Assembly (NCBI RefSeq): GCF_003149375.1
Contig: NZ_QFWH01000002.1
Location: forward strand, 1 to 64,000
From: Vampirovibrio chlorellavorus
GTDB lineage: Bacteria; Cyanobacteriota; Vampirovibrionia; Vampirovibrionales; Vampirovibrionaceae
Length of the DNA: 64,000 nucleotides
Direction: 5' to 3'
In this document: positions 50,981-59,880 of the stretch, in pieces
Position numbering within the stretch: position 1 is the stretch's first letter
Layout: each line of letters begins with the position of its first letter
Position numbers and translations under genes: made by a program
The notes under the pieces: generated by a model
Seen by the model: the letters and a program-made list of their open reading frames with translations, nothing else
Databases searched by the model: none
Told to the model about the DNA's origin: nothing

Positions 50981-52774
50981 ATGCATGAATTTCAGCCTAA
51001 GGATAGTCAGCTTTCGGTGGAAGAAAACCTGGAGACTTTGTTACAATCCACCTCTCACGGTCAGGAACTACTGGCTCATTTGCAAACGGCCTTGCCCAGC
51101 CCACTGGACCTTTTGTTAAAACCCGGTTTGGGCTCCTTGTTGGGTCATGTGACCACGCAACAGGCTTTGCCAGAGGAAGAGGCCGTTTTCAAGCCGGCCA
51201 GGACCATCCTGGGTCAGGAGTGTCGCCTGTCGGAATCTTTGTTGTGGGACATGCAAGAGCAGTTTTACCGGGAGGCGGGCATTAGCGCCTGGGAACAGAA
51301 TGTACCGTTGTTTATTACCAACAGCGCTTATATTGCCGAATCCTACGCTGAAATGGTTCTGGCTTTCGTGGAGGATTACTTTGAGCATCTGGATTTGAGC
51401 GAACCTCTGACCATTATTGAACTGGGTACCGGCACGGGACGATTCAGCCACCACATGCTGAAGGAACTGGAAAGCAAGCTGGCCAGCTTTACCAAGTATC
51501 AGTCCGTCCGAATTCGCTACGTGATGACCGATTTTACCGATAGCAACCCTACTTTCTGGGAGCAGCATGAACGGTTGAGGCCTTTTGTGGATAAAGGCAT
51601 GCTGGATTTTGCCGTTTTCAATCCGCTGGCCAATGATTCCGTGACCCTGCGGATGAGTGGTGAGATGTTAGCCCCCGGTTCTCTGAAAAACCCGGTAATT
51701 GCCATCGCCAACTACTTCTTCGATACTATTAAGCAGGACGTGTTCCGGATTGAATCCAAGGTGCTGAAAGAAGGATTGGTGACTCTGGAGCGCAATCTGG
51801 AAGGGGTCGATCCGGAATCCTCCCCCCAGCTCAGCGAGATTACGCCGGTCTACAACTACAAGGATCTCCGCAGTGATCAGTATTACGATGATGCTCGCCT
51901 GAACGCCATTTTAAAGCACTACCGGCATACTGTTCGTAATGGCAGTATTTTATTTCCCATCGGTGCTTTCCAAGTTATCAAGAACCTGGAAGCCTTGTCT
52001 GATAAGGGTTTGATGGTGATTTCCTCGGACAAGGCCTATACCAGCGTGGAAGAGATGACCCGGTTTTACAGGCATGACTATGCCCGCCACGAGGGTGCCT
52101 TCTCCTACATGGTAAACTACGACGCCATTGGCCAGTACTTTTTGAACCAGGACGGCCATTATTTCCACACAGAAGGCAGCAGTCTCAGTGTCCATACGGT
52201 TTGCTGCCTGAAATTAAACACCCCGGCGCAGAAGTTTGAACACCTGGATTATCTGTATCGTCATAAATTGAACCGGGCCAACACCATTAACAGTGTATGC
52301 GCCGCTATGCCCGGACGGGAAGAATACGGGAGCGCCGCTTATATCCAGCAGCTGTTGTCCCACATTCGTTTGAACCTGTGCGATCCCCGGGTGTTTTTGG
52401 CCATGGGCCAGCAATTGGTGGATGCCCTGCCTCAAGCCTTGCACTCTCAGGTGGCGGATTTGAAGCAGTTGATGGAGCAGACCTGGCAGAATTATTATTT
52501 CTATCCCGGTGAGGTCAACATTCCCTTCTGGTTTTCACAGATCTACTATGGCATGGGCGAGTATGACAAAAGCAACAAGGCGCTGGATGATGCCATCCAC
52601 TATTACGGTCAGCATGAGGCTTTGTACTACCTGAAAGGGCAGAACTATGAGCAGTTACAACAGTGGCATAAAGCCCGGGCTGCCTACGAATGTGCTTTGG
52701 TGATGAAGCCTGATTTTCCGGAAGCCACTGCCGCCCTGAAGCAGGTGGAGGCGAGGCTTAAAGACAAACCATAG
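50981..52774 (+). CDS. MidA-like SAM methyltransferase with C-terminal TPR region
   Basis: A 597-residue protein. The N-terminal region includes a SAM-binding motif (TIIELGTGTGRFSHHMLKEL) and the NDUFAF7/MidA-like layout, with AIANYFFDTIKQDVFRI in place of the usual NE-x-DALP. A long middle region is alpha-helical, and the last 120 residues carry tetratricopeptide-like repeats (FWFSQIYYGMGEYDKSNKAL, ALYYLKGQNYEQLQQWHKA). MidA-type enzymes dimethylate arginine in respiratory complex I; the substrate here is open. ATG 50981 is favoured. It is divergent from the c-di-GMP cyclase gene and overlaps the following convergent gene by 17 bases. Confidence 0.78.
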   Translation: MHEFQPKDSQLSVEENLETLLQSTSHGQELLAHLQTALPSPLDLLLKPGLGSLLGHVTTQQALPEEEAVFKPARTILGQECRLSESLLWDMQEQFYREAGISAWEQNVPLFITNSAYIAESYAEMVLAFVEDYFEHLDLSEPLTIIELGTGTGRFSHHMLKELESKLASFTKYQSVRIRYVMTDFTDSNPTFWEQHERLRPFVDKGMLDFAVFNPLANDSVTLRMSGEMLAPGSLKNPVIAIANYFFDTIKQDVFRIESKVLKEGLVTLERNLEGVDPESSPQLSEITPVYNYKDLRSDQYYDDARLNAILKHYRHTVRNGSILFPIGAFQVIKNLEALSDKGLMVISSDKAYTSVEEMTRFYRHDYARHEGAFSYMVNYDAIGQYFLNQDGHYFHTEGSSLSVHTVCCLKLNTPAQKFEHLDYLYRHKLNRANTINSVCAAMPGREEYGSAAYIQQLLSHIRLNLCDPRVFLAMGQQLVDALPQALHSQVADLKQLMEQTWQNYYFYPGEVNIPFWFSQIYYGMGEYDKSNKALDDAIHYYGQHEALYYLKGQNYEQLQQWHKARAAYECALVMKPDFPEATAALKQVEARLKDKP

Positions 52775-53765
52775 CCACACCCAGCGCGATGAGCAACGTG
52801 GCTAGCCCTGCACCTGCCAGTATAAATGCCAAATCCACAGCGCGCTGTTCGTAATGAATGGTGCGCTTCTGGATTTGATCGTAGACCGTGCGGAAATCGT
52901 CCTGCTTAAACACCCGAAAGTACTGCCCCCCCCCAAGACGGGCGGTTTCCCGCAGGGTGGTTTCATCAAAGTTAACCGGCAGTTGCAGCCCCTGGTAAGT
53001 AATGGTGCCCCCTTCCGGGCTGCCCACCCCAATGGTGTACACGGTGATGTTGGCGGCTCTGGCCTGCCGGGCGGCCAGTTCCGAGGGGAAACCCTCGTGG
53101 CTGTCCCCGTCACTGAGTAGCACAATTACCCGATCCGGGGTCTTTTTGTCCGGGCGCTCTGCGGTTTTTGGGGGTGTCTGCCCGGAGGTATCCGGGGGGC
53201 TCAGCACCTGTAAGGCGGCTTGCAGGGCGCTGCCAATCTCGGTGCGGGGTTTCAGGTCTTTCAGGTTCAGAGCCTTCAGGTAGTTCACCACCTCGGCGTG
53301 CTGGGGAATGGGCGGGGTGACCACGTAGGTGCTTCCGGCAAAAAACTCCAGGCCAACGCGAGCGTCCGAGGGAAGGCTTTCCACGAAGTCAATGGCCGCC
53401 TGTCTGGCCGCTGTGAGGCGATCTGGCTGGATGTCGTTGGCCATCATGCTCAGCGAGATATCCAGTACCAGCATGATATCGGCCGAGTTGACCGGTACCT
53501 GGGTTACGATGGTGGGACGAGACAGGGCCACCATCATCAGGGTCATTATCACGCTGACTGTCCCCGGAAACAGCAGGCGTTTCCACACCGGCGGTGCGGT
53601 TTTAATTTGCTCCACCACGGCGGCGTAACTGAAGTTCAGGGCCTGACGCACCAGTCGCTGACGCAGGCGTTTGAGGTACAGCCACCAGAAGAGGGGGACG
53701 AGCAGCAACAGCAGGAGCATCCAGGGCCATTGCAAATACAGGGTGGAAAGATCGTGCCAGTTCAT
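52758..53765 (-). CDS. VWA-domain membrane protein (BatA-like)
   Basis: A 335-residue protein with two N-terminal hydrophobic segments (WMLLLLLLVPLFWWLY; TVSVIMTLMMVAL), a von Willebrand factor A domain and a C-terminal transmembrane helix. The MIDAS metal site starts with LDISLSM (Asp-x-Ser-x-Ser), followed by LSDGDSHEG. This is the BatA layout of the aerotolerance operon, which acts with MoxR ATPase and DUF58. Its ATG overlaps the DUF58 stop as ATGA, and its end overlaps the convergent methyltransferase gene by 17 bases. Confidence 0.88.
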   Translation of the reverse strand: MNWHDLSTLYLQWPWMLLLLLLVPLFWWLYLKRLRQRLVRQALNFSYAAVVEQIKTAPPVWKRLLFPGTVSVIMTLMMVALSRPTIVTQVPVNSADIMLVLDISLSMMANDIQPDRLTAARQAAIDFVESLPSDARVGLEFFAGSTYVVTPPIPQHAEVVNYLKALNLKDLKPRTEIGSALQAALQVLSPPDTSGQTPPKTAERPDKKTPDRVIVLLSDGDSHEGFPSELAARQARAANITVYTIGVGSPEGGTITYQGLQLPVNFDETTLRETARLGGGQYFRVFKQDDFRTVYDQIQKRTIHYEQRAVDLAFILAGAGLATLLIALGVAMVCL

Positions 53766-54769
53766 CGGGGCCACCACCGGCTTTCACCGTTCAACAGGCT
53801 CAGCAGGGCATCCAGCGGGGGATGGTGGGTGGAAACAAGCGTGGCCGCCCCCAGCGTCTTGAGTTGTTGCAGGCGACTTTCCTGATAACTGGCTGCTTGC
53901 CTGATATAGGCTTGCAGACAGGCGGAATTTTGAGTGTCCACCTCAAGCGGGGCAGCACTTTCCGGATCGATCAGGCACAGTGTTCCCATTGCAGGCGGCA
54001 AGGCCGTCTCCAAAGGGTCGCTGAGCATCAGGCAAAGCAGCTTGACCCGCTGGGACAACTCCCCCAAGGCCAAGTGCCAGGGGCCGTCATGGGGCTGTCC
54101 TGCCTTTGGGTTCCATTTATCCAGAAAATCACTGAGGATGACCACCGTGCTGTGGCGGGCCGCTACCCGGTTCAGCTCTTGCCAGGTCCGCTTCAGGGGA
54201 TCGCCCGTGGCGGCGGACTCCTGGGTATCAATATGCGCTGCCCAGTGAAGCAGTTTCTGGGTGAGGTGCCGGGCGTGGCCGGGGCCATTGCCCGGCGGCA
54301 GTATATTGTTGCGGTTGGGCCCTATCAGGCAGGCTCCCAGTTTATGCCCCGCTTTTTGGGCCAGTAAGGCCAGCAATCCAAACAGTTCAATGGCCTGAGA
54401 CAGCTTGGTCTGTTGCTGCCCAAAGCGCATGGAGGGGGTAAAATCCACTACAATCCACAGGGTCAGTTGCTTTTCCTCATGATAATCCCGCACGTGGGGG
54501 GTTAGGGTGCGGGCAAACACGCTCCAGTCCATTTTTCGGATGTCATCGCCTGGGCGGTATTCCCGTAAATCGGCAAAATCCAGCCCGGTTCCCCGCAATA
54601 TGCCTTTCTGGTTACCGGCCATGGCGTATTTTAATTTCTGGCGCAGCAAAACCTCCAGACGGGCCAGCAGCACATCGGCGTTCTCCGGGATTTCGGTTTG
54701 CACAGGCGGCGGTGGCAGGCAGGCCATGGGATCCAGAATGGGATCGAGCCAACGCAGGAAGGCTGCCAT
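53762..54769 (-). CDS. DUF58 domain protein
   Basis: A 335-residue cytoplasmic protein with the DUF58 signature RGTGLDFADLREYRPGDD followed by IRKMDWSVFART. The following region (LWIVVDFTPSMRFG) has a VWA-like strand with Asp-x-x-x-Ser. DUF58 proteins pair with MoxR ATPases and VWA proteins as a chaperone-like module affecting envelope or stress functions. An AGGAG lies nine bases before ATG 54769. It is translationally coupled to the VWA gene. Confidence 0.9.
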   Translation of the reverse strand: MAAFLRWLDPILDPMACLPPPPVQTEIPENADVLLARLEVLLRQKLKYAMAGNQKGILRGTGLDFADLREYRPGDDIRKMDWSVFARTLTPHVRDYHEEKQLTLWIVVDFTPSMRFGQQQTKLSQAIELFGLLALLAQKAGHKLGACLIGPNRNNILPPGNGPGHARHLTQKLLHWAAHIDTQESAATGDPLKRTWQELNRVAARHSTVVILSDFLDKWNPKAGQPHDGPWHLALGELSQRVKLLCLMLSDPLETALPPAMGTLCLIDPESAAPLEVDTQNSACLQAYIRQAASYQESRLQQLKTLGAATLVSTHHPPLDALLSLLNGESRWWPR

Positions 54770-54773
54770 GGCT

Positions 54774-55748
54774 TCAGGCTCCTGTCATAACCGGGGCGGG
54801 AATGTCAGCCTGAATGTTTTTCAGTAGATTGTCCGGGGTCAACCCGCTGGCCAGCCCCTCGTAAGACAAAATAATGCGGTGGCGCAGGCAGTCATGAATG
54901 AGTTTTTCAATATCGCCGGGCGTCACGTACGTGCGACCGTTCATCAGGGCCAGGGCCTTACTGGCGTGGGCCAAGGCCAGAGAGCCCCGTGGGGAGGAGC
55001 CGTACTGGATGCCCTTTTGCTCGGGCCGTCGGGTGGCGTCGATGAGGGCCACAATGTACTGCATGAGTTTGGGGTCCAGATAAACAGTCTGGGCCTGTTG
55101 GCGCACCTCCAAAATGCGGGTCTGATCCAGGATGGCTTCCAGCGAGGGTAAGACTTCGCCGCTCATGCGCTGAATAATGACCAGTTCTTCTTCCGCCGAG
55201 GGGTAGTCGATGATCAGCTTGAACAGGAAGCGATCCAGTTGGGCTTCCGGCAAGGGAAAGGTGCCTTCCGACTCAATGGGATTCTGGGTGGCCATGACCA
55301 TAAAGGGCTCACTCAGCGTAAAGGTCTCTTTGCCGATGGTGACCTGATGCTCCTGCATGGCTTCCAGCAGGGCGCTTTGTACTTTGGCTGGGGCCCGGTT
55401 GATTTCATCGGCCAGTACAAAGTTGGCGAATAGGGGGCCCACTTCCGTGCTGAAAAGCCCGCTGTTGGGGTTGTAGATGCGGGTGCCCACCAGATCCGAT
55501 GGTAATAAGTCCGGGGTGAACTGAATGCGTTTGAACGCCAGATCCATGACCTGGCTGAGGCACTTGAGGGTCAGCGTTTTGGCCAGCCCCGGCGCCCCTT
55601 CCACCAGCACATGGCCTCCGGCGATCACGGCCACCAGCAGGCGCTCCAGCAGATGCTCCTGCCCCACGATGACCTTTTTCAGCTCATAGAGAACCCGCTC
55701 CAGCAGGGCCTGACTCTCTTGCGCTTGGCTCTCACTCAATCGACTCAT
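54774..55748 (-). CDS. MoxR family AAA+ ATPase
   Basis: A 324-residue AAA+ ATPase of the MoxR group. Walker A is EGAPGLAKTLT, followed by RIQFTPDLLPSDL, Walker B region FVLADEINRAPAKVQSALLEAM, sensor-1 MATQNPIESEGTFPLPEAQLDRF and SSPRGSLAL. It is first in the moxR-DUF58-VWA operon. ATG 55748 starts at the predicted transcription start of the promoter at 55755-55784, with no room for a Shine-Dalgarno, so the transcript may be leaderless. Confidence 0.93.
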   Translation of the reverse strand: MSRLSESQAQESQALLERVLYELKKVIVGQEHLLERLLVAVIAGGHVLVEGAPGLAKTLTLKCLSQVMDLAFKRIQFTPDLLPSDLVGTRIYNPNSGLFSTEVGPLFANFVLADEINRAPAKVQSALLEAMQEHQVTIGKETFTLSEPFMVMATQNPIESEGTFPLPEAQLDRFLFKLIIDYPSAEEELVIIQRMSGEVLPSLEAILDQTRILEVRQQAQTVYLDPKLMQYIVALIDATRRPEQKGIQYGSSPRGSLALAHASKALALMNGRTYVTPGDIEKLIHDCLRHRIILSYEGLASGLTPDNLLKNIQADIPAPVMTGA

Positions 55749-55754
55749 ACGCCT

Positions 55755-55784
55755 ATTGTACACCCGCAAGGGTTGGGATGTGAA
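55755..55784 (-). promoter_or_regulatory. Promoter of the moxR operon, possibly leaderless
   Basis: On the minus strand TTCACA (55784-55779) and TACAAT (55760-55755) are 18 bases apart. Transcription would begin about seven bases after the -10, at the ATG (55748). Confidence 0.7.
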
Positions 55785-55811
55785 ACCGGTTTGCGGCACA
55801 TTTCAGACCCC

Positions 55812-55840
55812 TTGTTAAATGGCGGGGTTGTTTCTACAAT
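55812..55840 (+). promoter_or_regulatory. Promoter of the hypothetical gene at 55.9 kb
   Basis: TTGTTA (55812-55817) and TACAAT (55835-55840) with exactly 17 bases between them, just upstream of a plus-strand gene. Confidence 0.65.
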
Positions 55841-55945
55841 GGCTCCATCCTGAGACGTTCAACCGTATTCAGGACACCGTTTGAAATTTTTTCATTTCGC
55901 TTGCTGATTGCTTTCATATCTTCAGATTCAAGTAGAGGGGATCTC

Positions 55946-56575
55946 ATGCAAAACTCGTTTATTTCTTCTTTTGCCGTGCGTAGTGACTTATTAACCAAAA
56001 GTCGGCAGACTGCGCTGGCCAGAAAAGGGCATACGCCGCTGAAGCCGCCGTCTCTCAACCAGTGGAATACCCTTCGCCCTTTATACCTCAAGAGTTTTCA
56101 GTGTTTTGGGGCCGGAGGGGGGACTAATACCCCTTTGGCGGAGGAGCCTGTTGAACCGGGCACCTTTCAGAAGGTGTTCTACATTCGGGAAGAGCCCCAC
56201 CTGTTGACGCCCAAGGGGCAGATCCTGAAGCTCAGTGATTCCCTTAAAGAAGCGGTTTCCGATACGGAAAAGCCCATGCCGGATCGGGTTCGACTGCGTT
56301 TGGTGTATGAGAAGACACCACCCATTGCGGGGATTCGTCAGTTTCTGGAAGACATGGCCAAACAGGCCCAGGGCAATAGCGCCCGCATGATCGGGGCCCG
56401 CCTGTTTATGGGCATGCCCCGCCACTTGCCGGAGATGGCCTTGCAGCAGTCGCCCCGAAATGATCGGGAAATTATTTTTGTGGTGGAAACCAAAAACCGC
56501 AGTCGGGAGGATCTCCTGAAGTTTGCCCGGTTTCTGGTGAAAGGCTCCCCGTTTTTACCGGAAAAATACGAATAG
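55946..56575 (+). CDS. Hypothetical protein
   Basis: A 209-residue soluble protein with no family I recognise. The first 60 residues are polar (MQNSFISSFAVRSDLLTKS, RKGHTPLKPPSLNQW). The rest is a mixed alpha/beta pattern with FYIREEPHLLTPKG, DRVRLRLVYEKTPP and REIIFVVETKNRSREDLLKF. There is no signal peptide or membrane helix. ATG 55946 is chosen because GAGGGG lies upstream. It has its own promoter and sits alone between two minus-strand operons. Confidence 0.75.
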   Translation: MQNSFISSFAVRSDLLTKSRQTALARKGHTPLKPPSLNQWNTLRPLYLKSFQCFGAGGGTNTPLAEEPVEPGTFQKVFYIREEPHLLTPKGQILKLSDSLKEAVSDTEKPMPDRVRLRLVYEKTPPIAGIRQFLEDMAKQAQGNSARMIGARLFMGMPRHLPEMALQQSPRNDREIIFVVETKNRSREDLLKFARFLVKGSPFLPEKYE

Positions 56576-56634
56576 CGCAAAACACCCCAATCGCGGGCAT
56601 CCAACGGGTGTCCAACGGATACTGCGGAGCCGGG

Positions 56635-57771
56635 CTAAATCGCGGGGCTGGCGGCGCCTTGCAGGACCTCTTGCACTTTGGCCAGTACCAGAGACACGGG
56701 CACTTGCAGGCAATCCGAGGTGGCGCAGTTCTCATTGCGTACGTCCCACAGGCAGGGACGGCAGCTTAAGTTTTCCACCGTGACCGCCTGAAAGCGGGCA
56801 TCGTTGGGGGGGAGTAATTTGCGCTCATCGGTGGGCCCAAAGATGGCCACAACCGGTTTTTGATAACCCACGGCCAGGTGCATGGGGGAGGAATCCACAC
56901 CGATCAGCACATCGGCGGCCAGCACCAAAGCTCCCAGTTGCAAAAGGTTTTTGGTTTGCCCGTACAAGCTATGGAATCCGTTCAGCGTGGCAGGCAGGGC
57001 CTGTTGAATCTGATCGATGGTCTCGGCGTCATCTGGCCCCCCGGCCAGATAGACCTGATGCCCCTGCTGGCAGAGCTGGGTGATGCACTCTGCCCACCGG
57101 GCGGGCGGCCAGCCTTTCAGGATGTTCTTTTGTACGCTGATGGCGCTGACCCCGGGGTGGATGAGAATTTTGGAGCCGGGCGGATGGGGTGGGATCACGC
57201 TGGCTGCCCATTGCCGATCGGCCTCGGAAGGGGGCTTGAGATGCGGCAGTACGGGGCGCATGGGTTGGTAGGCGTCTCCCAGAAGATACCGCAAAAAGCT
57301 GCTGGCCAGGGCGAAGTACATATCGGCGGCGTAGCCCTTGCGGGCGTGCCTGGGAGCCAGTGGGGCTTCGGTGGTCAGTAGCGCACGACTGACCGCCCCG
57401 GTTTGAAAGCCTACCCGAACGGGAATGCCACTGGCAAACAGCAAAACGGGAATAAAGGGACTGCTACCGCTGGAGATGACCGCGTCAAAGTCCCCGGTGC
57501 GTAAGCGGTTCCAGAGTTCGGCGAACAGGCTTTGCCGGGATTGTCCTTGCACTTGCAGCGGCACCACGGCATCAATGGTCAGCAGGTCTTTCACCGATTG
57601 ACTGCGCCGTTCCAGAAACAGGGTGCAGTGCGCTTGCGGCAGGGCACGCCGAACGTCCTCAATGACCGGGGCAAACAGAATTTCATCGCCAATGCCCCCA
57701 AAGTTGATGAAGGCGATGCGCTTGATGGCATCGGGTTTGATGGCGTCGGGCCGGAGTCGTTGCTTGCCCAT
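56635..57771 (-). CDS. Glycosyltransferase family 9 (heptosyltransferase-like)
   Basis: A 378-residue GT-B fold glycosyltransferase of the ADP-heptose:LPS heptosyltransferase family. The N-terminus has AFINFGGIGDEILFAPVI, and the C-terminal domain has LIHPGVSAIS, WPPARWAE, GVDSSPMHLAVGYQKPVVA and FGPTDERKLLPP, the nucleotide-sugar pocket. The last 50 residues keep the family Cys cluster (SCRPC...NCATSDC). Its ATG overlaps the stop of the IctB-like gene by one base. With heptose kinase upstream it probably adds heptose or another sugar to LPS core or a surface glycan. Confidence 0.88.
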   Translation of the reverse strand: MGKQRLRPDAIKPDAIKRIAFINFGGIGDEILFAPVIEDVRRALPQAHCTLFLERRSQSVKDLLTIDAVVPLQVQGQSRQSLFAELWNRLRTGDFDAVISSGSSPFIPVLLFASGIPVRVGFQTGAVSRALLTTEAPLAPRHARKGYAADMYFALASSFLRYLLGDAYQPMRPVLPHLKPPSEADRQWAASVIPPHPPGSKILIHPGVSAISVQKNILKGWPPARWAECITQLCQQGHQVYLAGGPDDAETIDQIQQALPATLNGFHSLYGQTKNLLQLGALVLAADVLIGVDSSPMHLAVGYQKPVVAIFGPTDERKLLPPNDARFQAVTVENLSCRPCLWDVRNENCATSDCLQVPVSLVLAKVQEVLQGAASPAI

Positions 57772-59240
57772 TACAGTTTGCCCTTAAAGGCGTTGGGGTG
57801 CTGGGGTTCGGTCAGTTTGGCCAAGGCGGCCACCATGAACCAGAACAGCAAGTTGACCGAGGGGCGGTACCAGATGGTATCGAAGATGCCGTACATAAAG
57901 GAGCCCACAATGCCTGTCAGCAGGGCGCTGACCAAGAGCTTTTCCGCAAGCGATAAGTAGACAGCATCCAGAGCCAGAAAGGCCCGCAATACCAGCACAA
58001 ACAGCAAGGAGAGGAAAATGGCCAGCCCAATAAACCCTTGTTCCACGGCAATTTCCAGAGGGACGCTGTAGGCACCTAAAGCGTTATAACCGGGCACCAT
58101 GTACAGGCCGTATACCAGTTTAAAGGTGCTGTTACCCGGCCCAATGCCCACAATGGGGTTATCTCGCACCATTTGGCTGGCGCTGTTGTAGACGTTCAGC
58201 CGGTAAGAAATACTGCTGTCCTCTCGCATGGCGAAAATGGAAGCTACCCGGGTGCGGATTTTCTCGGAACTCATCACCCCGCCGCCCACGGCCATCACGC
58301 TGACCAGTAACACAATCAGCCAAGTCGGTTTCATCCACTTGAACGCGCGCAGGGTGGGATGATGCCAGATGAGGTGCCCCACACAGGCAAACAGGCAAAT
58401 AAACATGCTGCCCATGGCCAGGAATCCGCCCCGAGAGCCGGTTAAGACCAGGGCAATCAGTATCAAAACCCCGGAGAACAAGCTGAGGAGAGAAATGAGC
58501 CAGGTTTTGGGTTTGGCGAAAATGCCGCAAATTCCGGCTGCGGCGGCAAAGCAGGGCACCAGAAATCCGGCCAGCAAGTTGGGGTTGGAGGGCTTTAAGG
58601 TGCCAAAGATGCGATCCATTTGCAGTTCCGGGTTAATCGTGGGATCGCTCCAGGTGGCCAGCGGCTGAATGTGGTTGAGGTGCTGGTAAAAGCCAATCAG
58701 GGACTCTCCCAGCCCCAGACAGACCAATAAGCCCATAATGGCGGCCAGGGTGCCGCTACCGCTTTGGCTGATGGTCCGAAAGACGATATAGCCCGCTACA
58801 AAGGTCAGCATTTTGGCCAAGCCAATCAGGCTGGTGAAGAAAAACGAGGAAAAGGCCGTGGATAAAGCCGCCGAGCCCAGAAAGCAGACCACCAGCACAT
58901 CCACAATGGTTAGTTGGTTGAGCCAGTTGGGCCGCAGGAGCAGGGCCGCAAGCAGCGTCACCCCGAACAACAGCCAGGTGACCGCCCCAATAATGCCGGT
59001 GCCGCTGAAGGTGAGTAGCACCAGTAAGCCAAAAACCCCCAGCGTCAATAAAAAACGCACGGCGGAACCATACCACATGGCGCTGGCCTGTTGATGGGGC
59101 AGGCGATTGAGGACTTGCGTCGGCCCGTTCAAAATTTTAGAGGCCCGCAACCATTCCGCGATTTGCAAGCCGCTGGTTTCCGCCAATCGAGCCCAGGGGC
59201 CCAGCAGTCGAGAGTTTTCCAGAGCGTCCTTCAGAATCAT
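57771..59240 (-). CDS. IctB-like / O-antigen ligase family membrane protein
   Basis: A 489-residue polytopic protein of the Wzy_C/WaaL superfamily with about 10-12 hydrophobic segments. It matches cyanobacterial IctB motifs I recall: NPNLLAGFLVPCFAAAAG, LTGSRGG, RVASIFAMREDSS, RLNVY, IVGIGPGNSTFKLVYGLY, ALGAYSVPLEIAVEQGFIGL and IFDTIWYRP. IctB was first described as a bicarbonate transporter, but the fold is that of O-antigen ligases/polymerases, and the setting beside heptose genes supports surface-glycan ligation. ATG 59240 follows GGAAG. An N-terminal cytoplasmic tail of about 45 residues precedes the first helix. Confidence 0.85.
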   Translation of the reverse strand: MILKDALENSRLLGPWARLAETSGLQIAEWLRASKILNGPTQVLNRLPHQQASAMWYGSAVRFLLTLGVFGLLVLLTFSGTGIIGAVTWLLFGVTLLAALLLRPNWLNQLTIVDVLVVCFLGSAALSTAFSSFFFTSLIGLAKMLTFVAGYIVFRTISQSGSGTLAAIMGLLVCLGLGESLIGFYQHLNHIQPLATWSDPTINPELQMDRIFGTLKPSNPNLLAGFLVPCFAAAAGICGIFAKPKTWLISLLSLFSGVLILIALVLTGSRGGFLAMGSMFICLFACVGHLIWHHPTLRAFKWMKPTWLIVLLVSVMAVGGGVMSSEKIRTRVASIFAMREDSSISYRLNVYNSASQMVRDNPIVGIGPGNSTFKLVYGLYMVPGYNALGAYSVPLEIAVEQGFIGLAIFLSLLFVLVLRAFLALDAVYLSLAEKLLVSALLTGIVGSFMYGIFDTIWYRPSVNLLFWFMVAALAKLTEPQHPNAFKGKL

Positions 59241-59259
59241 GGGGTCTTCCAATACTGCC

Positions 59260-59817
59260 CTAGTGCGCTTTGGCCGGGGCGGACGCCGATTGTTTGGCCG
59301 GTGAAGGGGTGGGTTTAATGTCTACAATGGCCCCGGAAACCCGGTAATCATGCCCTTCCACTTCAATGCCCAGACCGATTTTTACCTTGATGCCCTCGGT
59401 CACATAGCCGTCCGCGCTAAACAGGGCATGATCCTTGAGGGTGATGAGATAGTCGTAGCCGTAGGGATCGGCGGGATCTTCCAATGTTTTCAGGCTGCCA
59501 TTGGGCAACAGATAGGAACTGCGCTTGGGGGTCTGCTTGACGTCCAGAATTTCCACCTGCCCCCGGGGTTGGTTGCGAATGGTGATGGACAGCTTCTTGC
59601 CGGGCTGGAACAGATTGGGTTGCAAGGTTTTCAGGTTACGGATGTAAACCGTGTACTGAATGTCGCCCTCTCCCTGAATGACTTGCCCGGAAGTGCGGTA
59701 CATGCCGGACTGGGTGAGTAGAATGCCGCCCGCCACCAAGAGCCCAAGGGCCAGACCGCCAAAGTCGAAAATATTGATTTTGCCAAATAATCTGCCGGAT
59801 GGGTCGAGCAATGTCAT
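59260..59817 (-). CDS. DUF4330 domain protein
   Basis: A 185-residue protein with one N-terminal transmembrane segment (about residues 17-33) preceded by LLDPSGRLFGKINIFD, the DUF4330 signature, and a beta-rich periplasmic domain (YTVYIRNLKTL, LSITIRNQPRG, VKIGLGIEVEGHDYRV). The Lys/Ala/Pro/Ser tail is disordered. Function of DUF4330 is not known; I recall it from cyanobacteria. It sits between heptose kinase and the IctB-like gene, 19 bases from the latter, so an envelope-glycan role is inferred. Confidence 0.85.
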   Translation of the reverse strand: MTLLDPSGRLFGKINIFDFGGLALGLLVAGGILLTQSGMYRTSGQVIQGEGDIQYTVYIRNLKTLQPNLFQPGKKLSITIRNQPRGQVEILDVKQTPKRSSYLLPNGSLKTLEDPADPYGYDYLITLKDHALFSADGYVTEGIKVKIGLGIEVEGHDYRVSGAIVDIKPTPSPAKQSASAPAKAH

Positions 59818-59880
59818 GAACGTCGTCCTGTGCCTCTCGTGGTTACATTTGCCAGATAAAACTGTCAACGGGGTAAAGAT

